This document shows, piece after piece, positions 48,979-59,457 of a stretch of DNA of 64,000 nucleotides. The notes beneath the pieces are model-generated. The model did not search any database, had not been told where the DNA came from, and saw only the letters and a list, made by a program, of their open reading frames with translations. The stretch covers positions 8,871,538 to 8,935,537 of the forward strand of contig CP099850.1 in the NCBI GenBank assembly GCA_030062745.1, in the 5' to 3' direction. The position numbers were made by a program, and so were the translations under genes. Within the stretch, counting starts at the first letter, position 1. The number at the start of each line of letters is the position of its first letter. This DNA comes from Capitulum mitella (lineage: Eukaryota > Arthropoda > Thecostraca > Pollicipedomorpha > Pollicipedidae).

Positions 48979-49340
48979 GGCTGCGACTCATACCGGAGCG
49001 CGCGCCGCGCTGCTGACCTGCACCAACGGCGCCGCACTGGCCCCACGCCGAGTCGCGCCGCCTGCAGACGCGCCGCTCTGCAACGTTGCAGCGGCTGTAC
49101 AGTGCCTGACAGCGGCACCGGTCGAGCGTGCCGTGACGTCACGAGCGCGAGCTGGCGGCCGCGAGGCGCCCCCCTCCCCCCCCCTGCGGGCCGGAGCGGG
49201 CTTCCGCCGGAAGGGCTCAGCGGCCGGTGAGGTCAGCTGGGGCGGGGCCGACGGCGGCGCTCGGACGTGCGTGACACGTACCCGCCACCCCGCCCGCGCA
49301 CCCTGCGCACCTCCTCTGGCGGTATCGGCAGGATATTGCG
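48979..49340 (-). promoter_or_regulatory. CpG-island promoter candidate
   Basis: CpG-rich, with the 12-bp palindrome CGTGACGTCACG (CRE at 49134-49141). It lies upstream of the 48949 exon on the minus strand. A further minus-strand donor (TTGCCG|GTGAGT, about 49366) could belong to a non-coding first exon. Confidence 0.4.
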
Positions 49341-51956
49341 GCGATTTCCGGTAACTTACTGACTCACCGGCAAGGTACGCTTTGAAAAACCACCCCCACC
49401 CCCGCCGTTAAGTCCAAGTGACGCAGATCCGCATGTGTTAGCGAGCAAGTGCTATGCAAGGACCCATTTTATTGTACTGTTGTCCTGTGTCGCATTTGGA
49501 GACACTCGTGCACTGGTCTGTGAACCTCGCCCTCTCTGCCAGGCTCTCAGCATCGCAGCTACGTCTGCAGCCGGTCGCCGGGCCGCTAGTTATCTCGTCC
49601 GTGCACAGATGGCGCTCGGATGTAGCCTGTCCGCCCCAGTGGAGGGTGGCTGGACAGCAGGAACGTGTATGGAGCGATAAATTCTGGAGTTGGAGGGTAT
49701 AAACTGAATGTGGTGGATGGTGCTGAGCCCAGATTGGGGTTCGGAGAGCCTCGGTGAAAATTCGCAACAGTGACAGGATGTAGCAGCGAAGACCCATTAC
49801 CCAGTCCCGGAGCCTCTCTTTCTAGTTTCACGACCGTCCGTGTTGTGGAAGCGACGCGGTGCTTCAAAAAACAGCACGCATCTCTGTTGGTGCATCGACG
49901 TCCCGTTTTTACCAGCGTGCAAGAAGCACCTTTCAGGGACAATTCATTGCGTAAATGCGGAGTACGCAGCGTAAAAACGCGTCCTTCGCCAGCGCAAGAA
50001 CACGCGCCGAGTAAAAACGGGAAATGAGTGTAAAAAGAAGGAAGGGAAGTGTGAGAAAAACGACGATAAACGTTGAAAATATGATTTGAGGCCGGAGTGT
50101 ATGTAGAGCAGTAGTGTGAGAGGTTTTGCGCGTGTTTTTGGTGGGCGCACATGCCGGCGTGCCAGGTTCCGCAAGGTCAGAGCCAACACGGGGGTCAACA
50201 CTGGTCGACACGGCACGGAGGTCCGACGGGAAAGTTTTTGTCGCGGCTGGCAAGCATGATGCCGTGAAGGGAAAGGTTAAACAGATGAATGGGCGGTTTG
50301 GAAAGGTAACCGGAAACGCCTGGAGGTGCGTGCACGTTACGGACGCGTAATGCGCGAATAAAAGGGGACGTTTTACGACAGATCTTGATCTGAAGGAGTC
50401 GATAGTGCTTTACGGAAAGTTTGGAAGGGTCCATGCAGCCATTGGTCTGCATTGTGCTACGTACACTTTTACTTCGCCTTTGCTGTCTTTATTTGGGTAA
50501 ATGGTAAGAGATATGGTAAATGGTAAGAAATATTAACCGTACTGGTCATTTTTTGTATGTTTGATCTGAATGTTTCCCAGGGCTCGAAATAACAGACAAG
50601 CGTTTGACCCCAATGATGTTGCTAATGTAGGATTTGAAACACTGTCATTTACGTTCGTCAAATTCATCGACTTTGAAGTCGGCGTATTTCCTTCGGTGGC
50701 TGATATGGATTGCGCTGGAGTCTAACTGAGGTCAGCGACACCACTCTCACCGCAGTGTCGCTACGTGTCCGGCCCTAAGCCCCCCTTTCCCCCCCCCCTC
50801 ACAGTGTCCAGGCTTTGTCCAGCCGGCGCGCCGCCCGTCTAGGCTGATCCGGCGGCGGCTGCTTGGTATTCATGGAGCCCGAACGCGGCGGGACTGATGG
50901 CAGGAATGCGCTGCGGCTGGCGAGATGGACTCTGCGGCGGCCGCCTCTGCGTGTCGCTGATCCGTCGCGCCTGCGTGCGACCCACGCACCGTCGCCGGCA
51001 CCGCCGCTTTGTCCGCGTCCGCCCTGGCAGTCGGCGCCGCGCCGGGTGTCGCCGGGCCGCGGCACAGCGCCGCCATCGAGGTCAAAAGGTCAACGGCCGG
51101 TGCGTCGGTCCGGAGGTGCTCCGGTGCAGATGTTGCCGGGAGCGACCATTATCGCCCAATAGCGCCGTTTTTGCCGCAGAGCTATCCGGCCGCGAACCCA
51201 GGCGGGCGCAGACATGGAGCCGACCGGCAGTTCGCTGCTGCCACCTAGGATTAATAAGACAAACTACTGGTTTGTGACTGCGCGCTCGATGGCGCTGAGG
51301 GTGGGCCGAGTTTGTCGACGGCCAATATTACTAACGACCGGCTGATGAAAGGACCTTGCTTTCACAAAAGTTCCTTTGGAACGGCAGGACGCGGTGTTCG
51401 CATGTCAGCTACGTGGATGAAGCCGCCAAGCATGCAGATGATAGGTATTGCTGAAGCGCAACTTCGTAACAAAACATGTTGGCCTCTGAATTTGAGGATA
51501 GCCATGCTTTTGCCATGCTCATTCGACAGGTATTTTAATTGCGTTATTTAAGCTCCACCAGCCGATTTTAAGGAAGCAGACTTGTTCTGTCTAGTTCAAA
51601 GCAAGGAAAGCGAAAGCGTGAGGGTGATGGGAGAAGCCCTGTCCCTCCCCCACGAGAGAAGTTTATGATTATCGACAATATCATTGTAAATGAGATAGTG
51701 CTGCACCAAGAGCAATGCTTAAAATCATTTTTTTCGACATTCCTCTCTGAAAAAATTGCTCCATTGACGGATTTTCGGCCAAAATACACATGTTTGAAAT
51801 AGGTGTAAAACTTTACAAATCCCGAACTCCTCCAGTTAGTTTCGGACTGGCGAGCATGTGCCTATCTGCCGGGGGAGGCAGGGATTAGTCGCGGGGATTA
51901 GTCAGGGTCAGCCATTCCGTCTGTTATTAGAATGAGCGCCGTGCCGGCGTCTTTAC
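49341..51956. other. Spacer with GC island
   Basis: 49400-50750 is mixed sequence without a supported exon; GGTAAATGGTAAGA is duplicated near 50495-50535. The GC island 50760-51240 has a minus frame reading QRIPAISPAAFGLHEYQAAA to a stop near 50843, protein-like but with only a poor acceptor, so not called. Confidence 0.35.
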
Positions 51957-51992
51957 CTGCGTCTTTGGCTCGTATTCGGGGTACGCGCCGTA
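51957..51992 (-). CDS. 36-nt microexon
   Basis: Twelve codons, YGAYPEYEPKTQ, are set between a textbook acceptor (ACGGAGTTTCTCTTTGCAG) and a textbook donor (ACGCAG|GTAAAG), phase 0 at both ends. Codons mostly end in G or C although the surroundings are not GC-rich. Such microexons are often neuron-specific inserts in animals. I do not know the gene; strand and phase are the same as the other isolated exons of this half. Confidence 0.5.
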
Positions 51993-52954
51993 CTGCAAAG
52001 AGAAACTCCGTAAATGCCACGCCGAATACGTGAAGTGGAACCCAGCACGTGCCTGGATAGAACAATCTCTGGCGGAGCCAAATTTCGGGGCTGACACGAG
52101 AGTTCTGGGCTGGGGAAAACACTGACACACGAGACATCTGCAGCGTACTTATCATATCATTAAACCGTCACCGTTTATACACTCCTAGCTATTAATGTTG
52201 TCGTTTAAAAAATAATTGCAGGACGCTCGTGTTACCACCAGAAAAGCAGCATAAATAAGCCGCATGAAGCAACGGTAGCTTTAAAATGGTGCTGCTACTC
52301 CATAACGTCTTACGCGCTCACAACAGTCCACCTGGAACACGATTTGCATTGTTGCTCTTGTCCTCGTTACGCAACGCTTCACAGGTACAAGCAACAAGCT
52401 GACACGGCCAGCATCGAAGAGCGCCAGTCTTGTTTTAGAGATCGCCAACGTCAATAGCCATGCATGCTCGCAGCTCCCTCTTCTTTTTCAAACACGGAAA
52501 AACATATTCGACAATCGTCCCTTCGTCGTCTGAGCTGTCGTATCCACATCACCAATTTCACTAAATACCTCCCCCTCCCCCTCCGAGCAGTGGCACGTCT
52601 GACCACGAGCCAGTCAGCTGGCGCCGATGCCCTGACCTGCCGCAGCCGGACACTATTGACCTAGGTCGGCGGCCGCCGCCGCCGGCCGTCAGCGTGCCTG
52701 TTTACTGGCGAGACAGAGCGCCGGGGCCGGGAGAGAGCGGCGGAGGCGCCACAAGGGAGAGAGCCGCGGCAGGCGGAGACGGCTGGGTTTTTCCAGGTGC
52801 GCACCGTCAGGAGGGACGGGCCGCCGCACAGGCGCCGTCACAGCCCGGGTCCGCACCAGCCGGCGGCTGTCACCCGCCTGAAAACTGTCAGCTCCTGGCC
52901 GACGAATGGCGGTCACTCGAAAGCTTGTCAGACTGAAAAGATTGCCGCAGAGGC
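51993..52954. other. Spacer and small GC island
   Basis: AT-balanced to 52590, then a GC island to 52940 with an 80-codon plus frame (MPVYWRDRAPGPGESGGG...) lacking splice signals or family. Confidence 0.35.
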
Positions 52955-53165
52955 AGGCACGTAGACAGGATTTTCTTCGAGGGGAAAACATCAAATTATG
53001 CCATATGCCACTGACATATGACGAAATTTATAGGGAAAAGCAGCAATTTTATGTAATATGCCTCATGTTCAGCGCACCAGAGGACATATAATGTTTGCCT
53101 TTGCTACATATGTATGATCACTATTAGGTATTCCTACGAAATCGCCATATCTCTGGTGTAGATCG
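52955..53165 (+). repeat. Dispersed repeat, copy 2
   Basis: Plus-orientation partner of 2245-2430. It opens CACGTAGACAGGATTTTC, contains a TCAAATTATGCCATATGCC-type block and ACATATAATGTTTGCC, and ends near GTGTAGATCGCTTCG. It carries about 25 bp more in the middle than copy 1. Confidence 0.65.
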
Positions 53166-54268
53166 CTTCGCTGAGAGGGGAACATGGCCGTCATGCCCCC
53201 CCCCCTCCTTTGCCAAGTCCCTGCGCAGAGGAATGGGAGTGATTTGCCTGGTGATTTGTCGACCGATTGGGTCATCGTCTCGACCTGGTCCTCATAATTA
53301 AAATGACGCAATGCATTTTCGCCCTGTTGAAAGATTCGAGTTGAACATGTAAGTACGATTGAAAACGTCACTTTGATAAAAAGTAATGCTGTGTGTTTTT
53401 ACGCTTAGCGTCACTGAGTCGTGTCCATGCTTCAGAGGCTTCCTGTGTAAAACCATTACCCATTAACCCAGCAATCTCAGAGGCGGCCATTAGTCCACTC
53501 CAAACAGTTCTGCTAAAACATGGCTGTAAATTCCCGGCCTAATCCAAGCCGAGTTGCACAGAAAAACGCCCGCGGCAGCTCGCAAAAACCCGCGCGGCCA
53601 TTTCCTGCCGAGCCTTCTGACAGAGGTAGCCGCCGGGCGGCCAGCACGTGCCGACCGGTGTGGAATTCGACCGCCGGAGCCAGCCCCTGGACCGTTACAG
53701 GCCGCCACTGCAAAAACGGACCGGCCCGCCTCGGGACCGGACGGACCGGGACCAGGCTCCGGAGCGGGTCCAGGTGGCCGGACCGGGTCCGCGGCCGAGT
53801 CTGGATGGTCCTGATAGCCGCGCACGGCCCACAGTGGAATCCTTGTCTCTCATTGTGTCCAGACTCTTAGGCTGAAACAAGACACTGTCCAGTGCAAAAC
53901 GAGTCCATATCCGTGATCTCCCTTGTTCGACTCCCTTCGACTAAGCTGTCCCGACGCGAACCCAATTCGGCCTCATTCCGGCCCTGACCGGTCCCGGATA
54001 CCGGATACCGGAGATCCCGTACCCGGGCCCCGGGCCCGGACGGGTGCTGCTGCCGTGATCGGACTGCCTTGGACCGAGTCGGGCCTTTTTGCCAGCTCGG
54101 AGGCCCGGGAGGCGGCCTGCCGGTACTCGGGCGCAATTATGCAAATGAGAAGTATCAATTAGGCGCGCAGTTGGCGGCGCGGACGAGCCGCCAGAAGCCA
54201 TCGACAGCGGAGTCGAAGGCTGACGGACGGCTGTTACCGCCAAACGAGACGTGAGACAGAGGGGGAGG
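53166..54268. other. GC island rich in CCGG words
   Basis: 53540-54220 is GC-rich. 53716-53800 is built of GGACCGG-like words and 53975-54040 of CCGGATACCGGATACCGG-like words, giving short-period degenerate repeats. A-run motifs occur (CAGAAAAACGCCC, TCGCAAAAACCCGCG, TGCAAAAACGGACC). A perfect octamer ATGCAAAT is at 54139-54146, followed by CAATTAG. No exon is supported. Confidence 0.4.
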
Positions 54269-54327
54269 GCGAGAGAGAGAAAGAGAGAGAGAATGAGAGA
54301 GAGAGGGAGAGAGAGAGGGAGGGAGAC
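54269..54327. repeat. GA microsatellite
   Basis: Interrupted GA/GGGA tract of about 60 bp. Confidence 0.9.
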
Positions 54328-54676
54328 GACGGAAGATGGAGAAAAGAGAATCCGGCAGAGGCGAACCTGGGAATGGTAATCACGCTCATGAAACCACAAC
54401 ACATTTAATGTTGATTGTTCAGTCTGATGGTGCTTGCATGGAAGCACTGGCATGGCCATTGGCACTTGGCTCTGGATGGCAGAAAATGTGAGGCTATGAC
54501 GGTTAGATTACTATAGTCAATCGAACAATGCCAATGGTCTATGCTGATTTTGTGTTTTGAGACGATGAAAGCAGTTAGAAGCTCTGGAGCAAAATCGAAT
54601 AAATGGAAGCTGTTGTTTATTTAAAATCCGCCAGGTGAATGGACTAAGACACATTCATTATATCTGGAGTGATCAT

Positions 54677-54788
54677 GGGCGTAGGAGGGGGGGGGGGGTT
54701 CCGTAGCATGCCCCTCACTTTTTTGGAAATTTAACATTAACTCTAAGGGAAAACGTCCCCCCCCACTTTTCAGGATGTTTCTACGCCC
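54677..54788. mobile_element. Miniature inverted-repeat element, short
   Basis: The segment starts GGGCGTAG and ends CTACGCCC, an exact 8-bp inverted repeat, 112 bp in all, with a G11 run near the left end and a C8 run near the right. GGGGCGTAG-type ends recur at other repeat edges in the window. No duplication of the target was identified, so this may be a coincidence of a low-complexity repeat. Confidence 0.35.
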
Positions 54789-55569
54789 CGAGAATGACGA
54801 ATGCCTAAGCGAGATTAATGTGAAAAAAGACATGCACGATTTAAACGCAGGTATCTATCCACGCATACTGTTGTATTCACGTCTTTATGCATCTGCCTAT
54901 TCACATTTTTATGCCTATTCACATATTTGCATCCTATAAAGCAAGGATGTCGTTTTGTGCAAATGACTGGGGGGTGGAACTGAGGGCCCGACAAGCTAAT
55001 CCCCCCCGACATCTGGGGTTTTCAATGGGTTTGGCCCACATTTTTTTGAACAACAGGAATTTTTAAGCTGATATATAGATATGTTTATGGCCTTTTACAT
55101 ACAAATTTAATTCATTGTTAATTTTCCGACAAAAAAAACGTTGGCAGAGCCAAGAAGAACATTAGTAGAGCTGAAATCAATATTGGTAGGTCCCTAGCAG
55201 TACCAGAACTATATAGAAAAGGACGCCACAGAACAGTGAACCCGTTTTACCACAAAATCTGCCACTTGTTTTAAACAATGTTTTGCTTTACTCCCATGTT
55301 TCAGCGTATCTCTCATCTACTGAGGCCGTTCGTTTTGGTATTGTTGTCTGTTTCCCTTGTTCGAACTGGCAGAAAATATTGGGGGGACGAAATCAGCTTT
55401 GGAGGAGCCGAGATCCACAATCAGGTGGCCATGATCCCTCCAGAAGAATATAAATCGACATCCCTGCTGTAGACTTATGGGTAGTCTTGCAACACGTTAT
55501 GGCGAAAGCCAACAGATCAGTCGTTCTTGGTCGTTTTGACGGGTTTAACCCGACACCGCCTGGCGTGTG
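54789..55569. other. AT-rich spacer
   Basis: Nothing beyond short A and T runs and a CCCCCCGACATCTGG-type repeat edge near 55002. Confidence 0.4.
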
Positions 55570-56778
55570 TTTATACCCGCGACCGCCTGGGGGTGTCAAA
55601 ATGGGCACCCCCTGGTATCTGAGGATCTAACCATCGGATCTGAACCGGTCTACCACCAATCGATACCCCTGGGTCTTGCAATTCAGACAATACTATGCTG
55701 ACCCTGGCCACGTGACTGATGATGTCACGGATCACGTAAAACGCACAACATGACGTGTGAAAAACTGATTCCGGTTCATCGCTCATCATCAAACGAAAGG
55801 TCATGGTCCTCTGCATTAAAAGCATGCCAAAATGTTAAATTCTGGGTCAAGGGAAGCCTAGGTAAGATGAAATATTACTCTTACTTTACATCCCAAAGAT
55901 CGATACTTGCTCGCAGCTGTGACAAAGAGGACGAAAGTGAAACCTTCTGATGACTAGTTTCGCATTACTTGCTTTTCATCCAGTCAGGGTCATTCTGGGT
56001 CAGTCAGATAAGGTTACATTATTCTTCCTGACAAAGAGCGATAATTACTCGCTGGGATTCTTAGCTGCATAAAGAACAGAAGTGAAATGGCATCCCATGA
56101 TAATTAAATCTGCTCTGTCTGCTCCTTATCGGGTTACTGTCAAGCCAGGCTAGTCACAGGCTAGATAGTCACTTTTCTTTTCTTGACTATGAGCAATAAT
56201 TGCTCCCTGCTGCTACTGAAAGATCTTCCACAGACAATGCTGCATTTCATTTCGTTTTGAAATCAGCCTACGAAATGACCTGACATGACCTCACGTTGCA
56301 TTTGGTGAACCCTTCGAAGAGGCACATATAGATTTGCTTGTCTTGCTTGAACGATGGGAAAAGTCAGCGACAAACACTTCTATCACCCATAATGAAAATC
56401 AGTCCAATGGTCATCACGCGTGTGACCTGACCTGACATATAATGTTGATATATCACGGTTTTATGTCCTTTTGCTGGCCGTAACCTATGTAAGTCCAAAT
56501 AATCTAGGCATTACATTGGCAAATATTATTTTAAAAAACGAAGCATGTTCACGCAACCGCCCGAAGAGGCAAAAATATGCATACAAGGGTTCATTTATGA
56601 CGTCATATCTCTGTGATCTGACCTAGCATGGATATGGTTCTGATGTCAACATATGTACAACTGATTGATAAAGAAGTACTGGAAATTTGGTTGGACTGGC
56701 TTGAACGGTTCAGAAGTTATTCCCGAAAAACCGAGGGGATGCCTGATTTGACACCCCGGAGGCGGTGCCGGGATAACT
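55570..56778. mobile_element. Inverted-repeat element, about 1.2 kb
   Basis: The left arm (55570-55614) contains ACCGCCTGGGGGTGTCAAAA and GGCACCCCCTGG; the complement of the right arm (56731-56778) contains ACCGCCTCCGGGGTGTCAAA and GGCATCCCCTCGG. Identity over some 45 bp is near 80 percent. The middle is AT-rich and has no transposase-like frame. A partial extra copy of ACCGCCTGG lies just outside on the left (55554). Exact ends and target duplication were not found. I infer a non-autonomous DNA transposon of unknown family. Confidence 0.55.
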
Positions 56779-58762
56779 GACCCCTATAAGCTATAAACCT
56801 CTGTTGGTGTCCATAGCGAGTGAGTGCAGTTTAAGCGCGACAGTACCTGTTGTAACTGATTCGAACGTTACCTTTAGAGCCGAAACAGAAAACTATCGCT
56901 CAATGTCGCGCCGACCACGCCAGTTCGGCCGGCGTTAGGGGCACCATGTCAGAGACTGTACTCCGTCAGCACACAGCGCCGAAGGTTTATCATCTGCGGA
57001 CGCCAGATGTGGGCTCCGTATACGCACACGCATACACACACACACATACACACACATCGGCCAGAGCGTTCGCGCGCCTGCAGATGCACGCATGCTTTTA
57101 CGTACACCGGAGCACAGGCTCACACGCAGTCCCGCACATCCACAGAGACATTCGCACGTATAAGGAAGCTGTTTTCAACAACAGCGCTGCTGATATGGAA
57201 GTCTTTCCCAAATTCCTTTCATGATGTTTCCGGGTCTGAGATGGTTTGAAAGCGCTTCAGAGTTAAACATGTTGGTTATACGTCGTCCAGCTGTTGTGCA
57301 TTTAACGCGCGCAATACAGTGGCTATAGCCTTGGGAAGTGATACTGTAATGCATTCTCTCCTGGGGTCAGATCCAGTTCAGGTGTTCCTGGAAGTTTCCG
57401 CTGTGTCATGCGACTCCCATAACAGTTACTACCGCCTTGTCTCAAAAAATGTTCCTGCGCTGATGTAAAAAAGTGTTTGCACGTGCAAACGGAAAATTCC
57501 ATGCGGCAAAACGAAAACGTCTTCATAGCCCCGTGCCAGTAGGACTCCGGGAAATTACAGAAACCAAGTGTCACAGTTTAGTGTATGCTGTTGACATTGC
57601 GCGCCGCAAGATACTGGCCGCCGTGGCCTCATGCGCTGCATTCGCCGACGGGCCGACCGGTCAAGGTGACCCTGACTGGCGACCTGATCTGGGCAGGCAC
57701 TCGCGAACCACTCGGAGAAGTCCTTGTCTCAGATGACCGACTGACGCCTGATGACACAAGACGCGACTCAAGATTGGACGTCTGAGCCCAAGAGGTTGTG
57801 CGTCCTTGCAGCAGTCCTTGTCTGGTATTGCTTGCGGACGATCGTTGTAGTGGCACGGTCTCCTGTTACGTTTTCTTTGTACTGTTGCCGTTGGAGAGCC
57901 AATACCGGTTATTGAGTTCGACGGCGTGTCTTTGGTCGGCACCAAAGCGTGCGCACGGAAACGACACACAAAAACAGAGAGAGAATCAAAATAGATGTTC
58001 TCGTTGGTTTCCTTCCGCTACAGACCCTTACACCTTGAAAATCGTATCATCAGGAATCAGGAAATTTAGGAAAAGCTGAAGTAGTTTCCATGAGTCGCTG
58101 TTGGTCATTTGTCAGGTCAGGTGAGGTTTTAATAATGTGTATACTTTACTTGGAAAAACAGTACAACGTAAACCAGGGTCATTGGAACGCAGCTGAAGAG
58201 TGCATTGTTTTCATTCGTATAGAATACGGGTATAGCAGTGTTAGTCCGAAAGTGGTTATCTGTCATAAGTTCTGCGTGAGGGAAGGAAAGGGGGACATGT
58301 TCCATTTTTGCAGAATTTAAAGTTGCACGTATGAGTGCAATGTTCTACACGAAACTACATGGCGATGCACGAATAGAGACTAGGTAGGACTTTCCATGCC
58401 TCACACTAATTTTGGACCGTGGTGTAGTTGTTGCTGCGGATCACGTAATCTGTTTTGTTGTCTGCGTATTTGTTCAGTATTATTTCGATCTATAAATGGC
58501 TGCCACTGCAAAGTGAGCAACGCCACCAGCATAGCAACTACAGCCATACAAGGCTTGATAATGGTAACTGACACATGAAAGAGATGTCGGGCTTGCTTGG
58601 AATTTCCGGAACATTTTCTCAAAAACGATTCTTATATCCTGATAAATACGTAACGGACGTTGCCAGGACTTGCTTGGCACCAGTCGCCAATTCTGAAGTG
58701 AAAAACTGTCGATGTCCCACGCACACCAAGTCGCATTTTCAACGACAGTTCTTAGCGGTGGG
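56779..58762. other. Mixed spacer
   Basis: Contains a CA microsatellite at 57023-57057. At 57651-57785 a plus frame reads GRPVKVTLTGDLIWAGTREP to a stop, mildly protein-like and perhaps a relic, without splice sites. Otherwise AT-rich. Confidence 0.35.
57023..57057. repeat. CA microsatellite
   Basis: CGCACACGCATACACACACACACATACA-type tract of about 35 bp, interrupted by ATA. Confidence 0.9.
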
Positions 58763-58880
58763 TTGTTTATTTATTAAACTAGACTCGTTATTTTTTTAAA
58801 CTAGACTCGTTATTTATTAAACTAGACTTATTTATTATATATTATATATTATTCTAGTTATTTATTAAACTAGACTCGGC
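58763..58880. repeat. 21-22 bp AT-rich tandem repeat
   Basis: Four copies of TTATTTATTAAACTAGACTCG, the last separated from the others by a 27-bp TATATTA stretch. Confidence 0.85.
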
Positions 58881-59093
58881 TACGAACCGACTCCAGTTTT
58901 GCGTTGACTCGACGCTGGAGGGGGCAGTGAAAGATCCCGGCAAAGCAGGCAGGCCAGAGTCACGCTGTAATGCGCTGGCAGACCTAGACAGTGTGATAAC
59001 AGAGTGATCGTGTGCTCTGTCTGCGTGCAACGTATTCAGCCCTTCAAATGTAGATTCCCTTCCGATCGCGGCCACTTCGTTTCGTTATTTTCG

Positions 59094-59170
59094 AGTATAT
59101 ATGTACATATATACTTCATATATATATATATATATACATATATAAGTATATATATATATACATGTATATA
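59094..59170. repeat. TA microsatellite
   Basis: Interrupted TA tract with GTACATATA and CATGTATATA, largely self-complementary. Confidence 0.9.
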
Positions 59171-59197
59171 AATTCTGACTTCAAAGAGAAAATATTC

Positions 59198-59457
59198 TTA
59201 GGTTTTTCTCAGCAGAAGGGTCTCAAGAGACACGTTGGCCCGAGGTTTCCAACGAAAAGAGTGGGCCAAGGCTGCGATGGTCTCCTCCAGTATCTGTTCC
59301 TGCTCAAACGTGTGTGCTCCTTCTCCTGCGCTGGGGCCCGCTCTGAGTGACGGGGCGGGTGGCTGCGAGCCGGCGGCAGCAGCTGAGACACGCGGCTGAA
59401 CACGGCCCAGCTGTCAGTGACGGCGGAAAACATGGCTCCCTCTGCGGCAGCTCCCAA
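59198..59457 (-). CDS. Terminal exon with apparent frame break
   Basis: After a strong acceptor (AAGCCCGTTGTCTCCGCAG) the minus strand reads LGAAAEGAMFSAVTDSWAVF, then SRVSQLLPPARSHPPRHSER and APAQEKEHT. Beyond a CACACA stretch (about 59299-59306) the best frame shifts and reads FEQEQILEETIAALAHSF, then RWKPRANVSLETLLLRKT and stop TAA at 59198. One CA unit fewer would join both parts into a single frame of about 86 codons. The second part is a clear amphipathic helix. I do not recognise the protein. Explanations are an assembly indel, a polymorphism, a pseudogene, or that only one part is coding. The plus strand also has a good acceptor here (AGGTTTTTCTCAG, 59212), so orientation is not fully certain. 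Confidence 0.4.

Noticed and set aside
50126-50350. Plus frame with KHDAVKGKVKQMNGRFGKVTG, reminiscent of bacterial CsbD stress proteins
   Set aside because: CsbD-like lysine/glycine repeats are low in information, the match is only about 20 residues, and the setting is animal non-coding DNA. An exon ending at AAAG|GTAACC is possible but unsupported.
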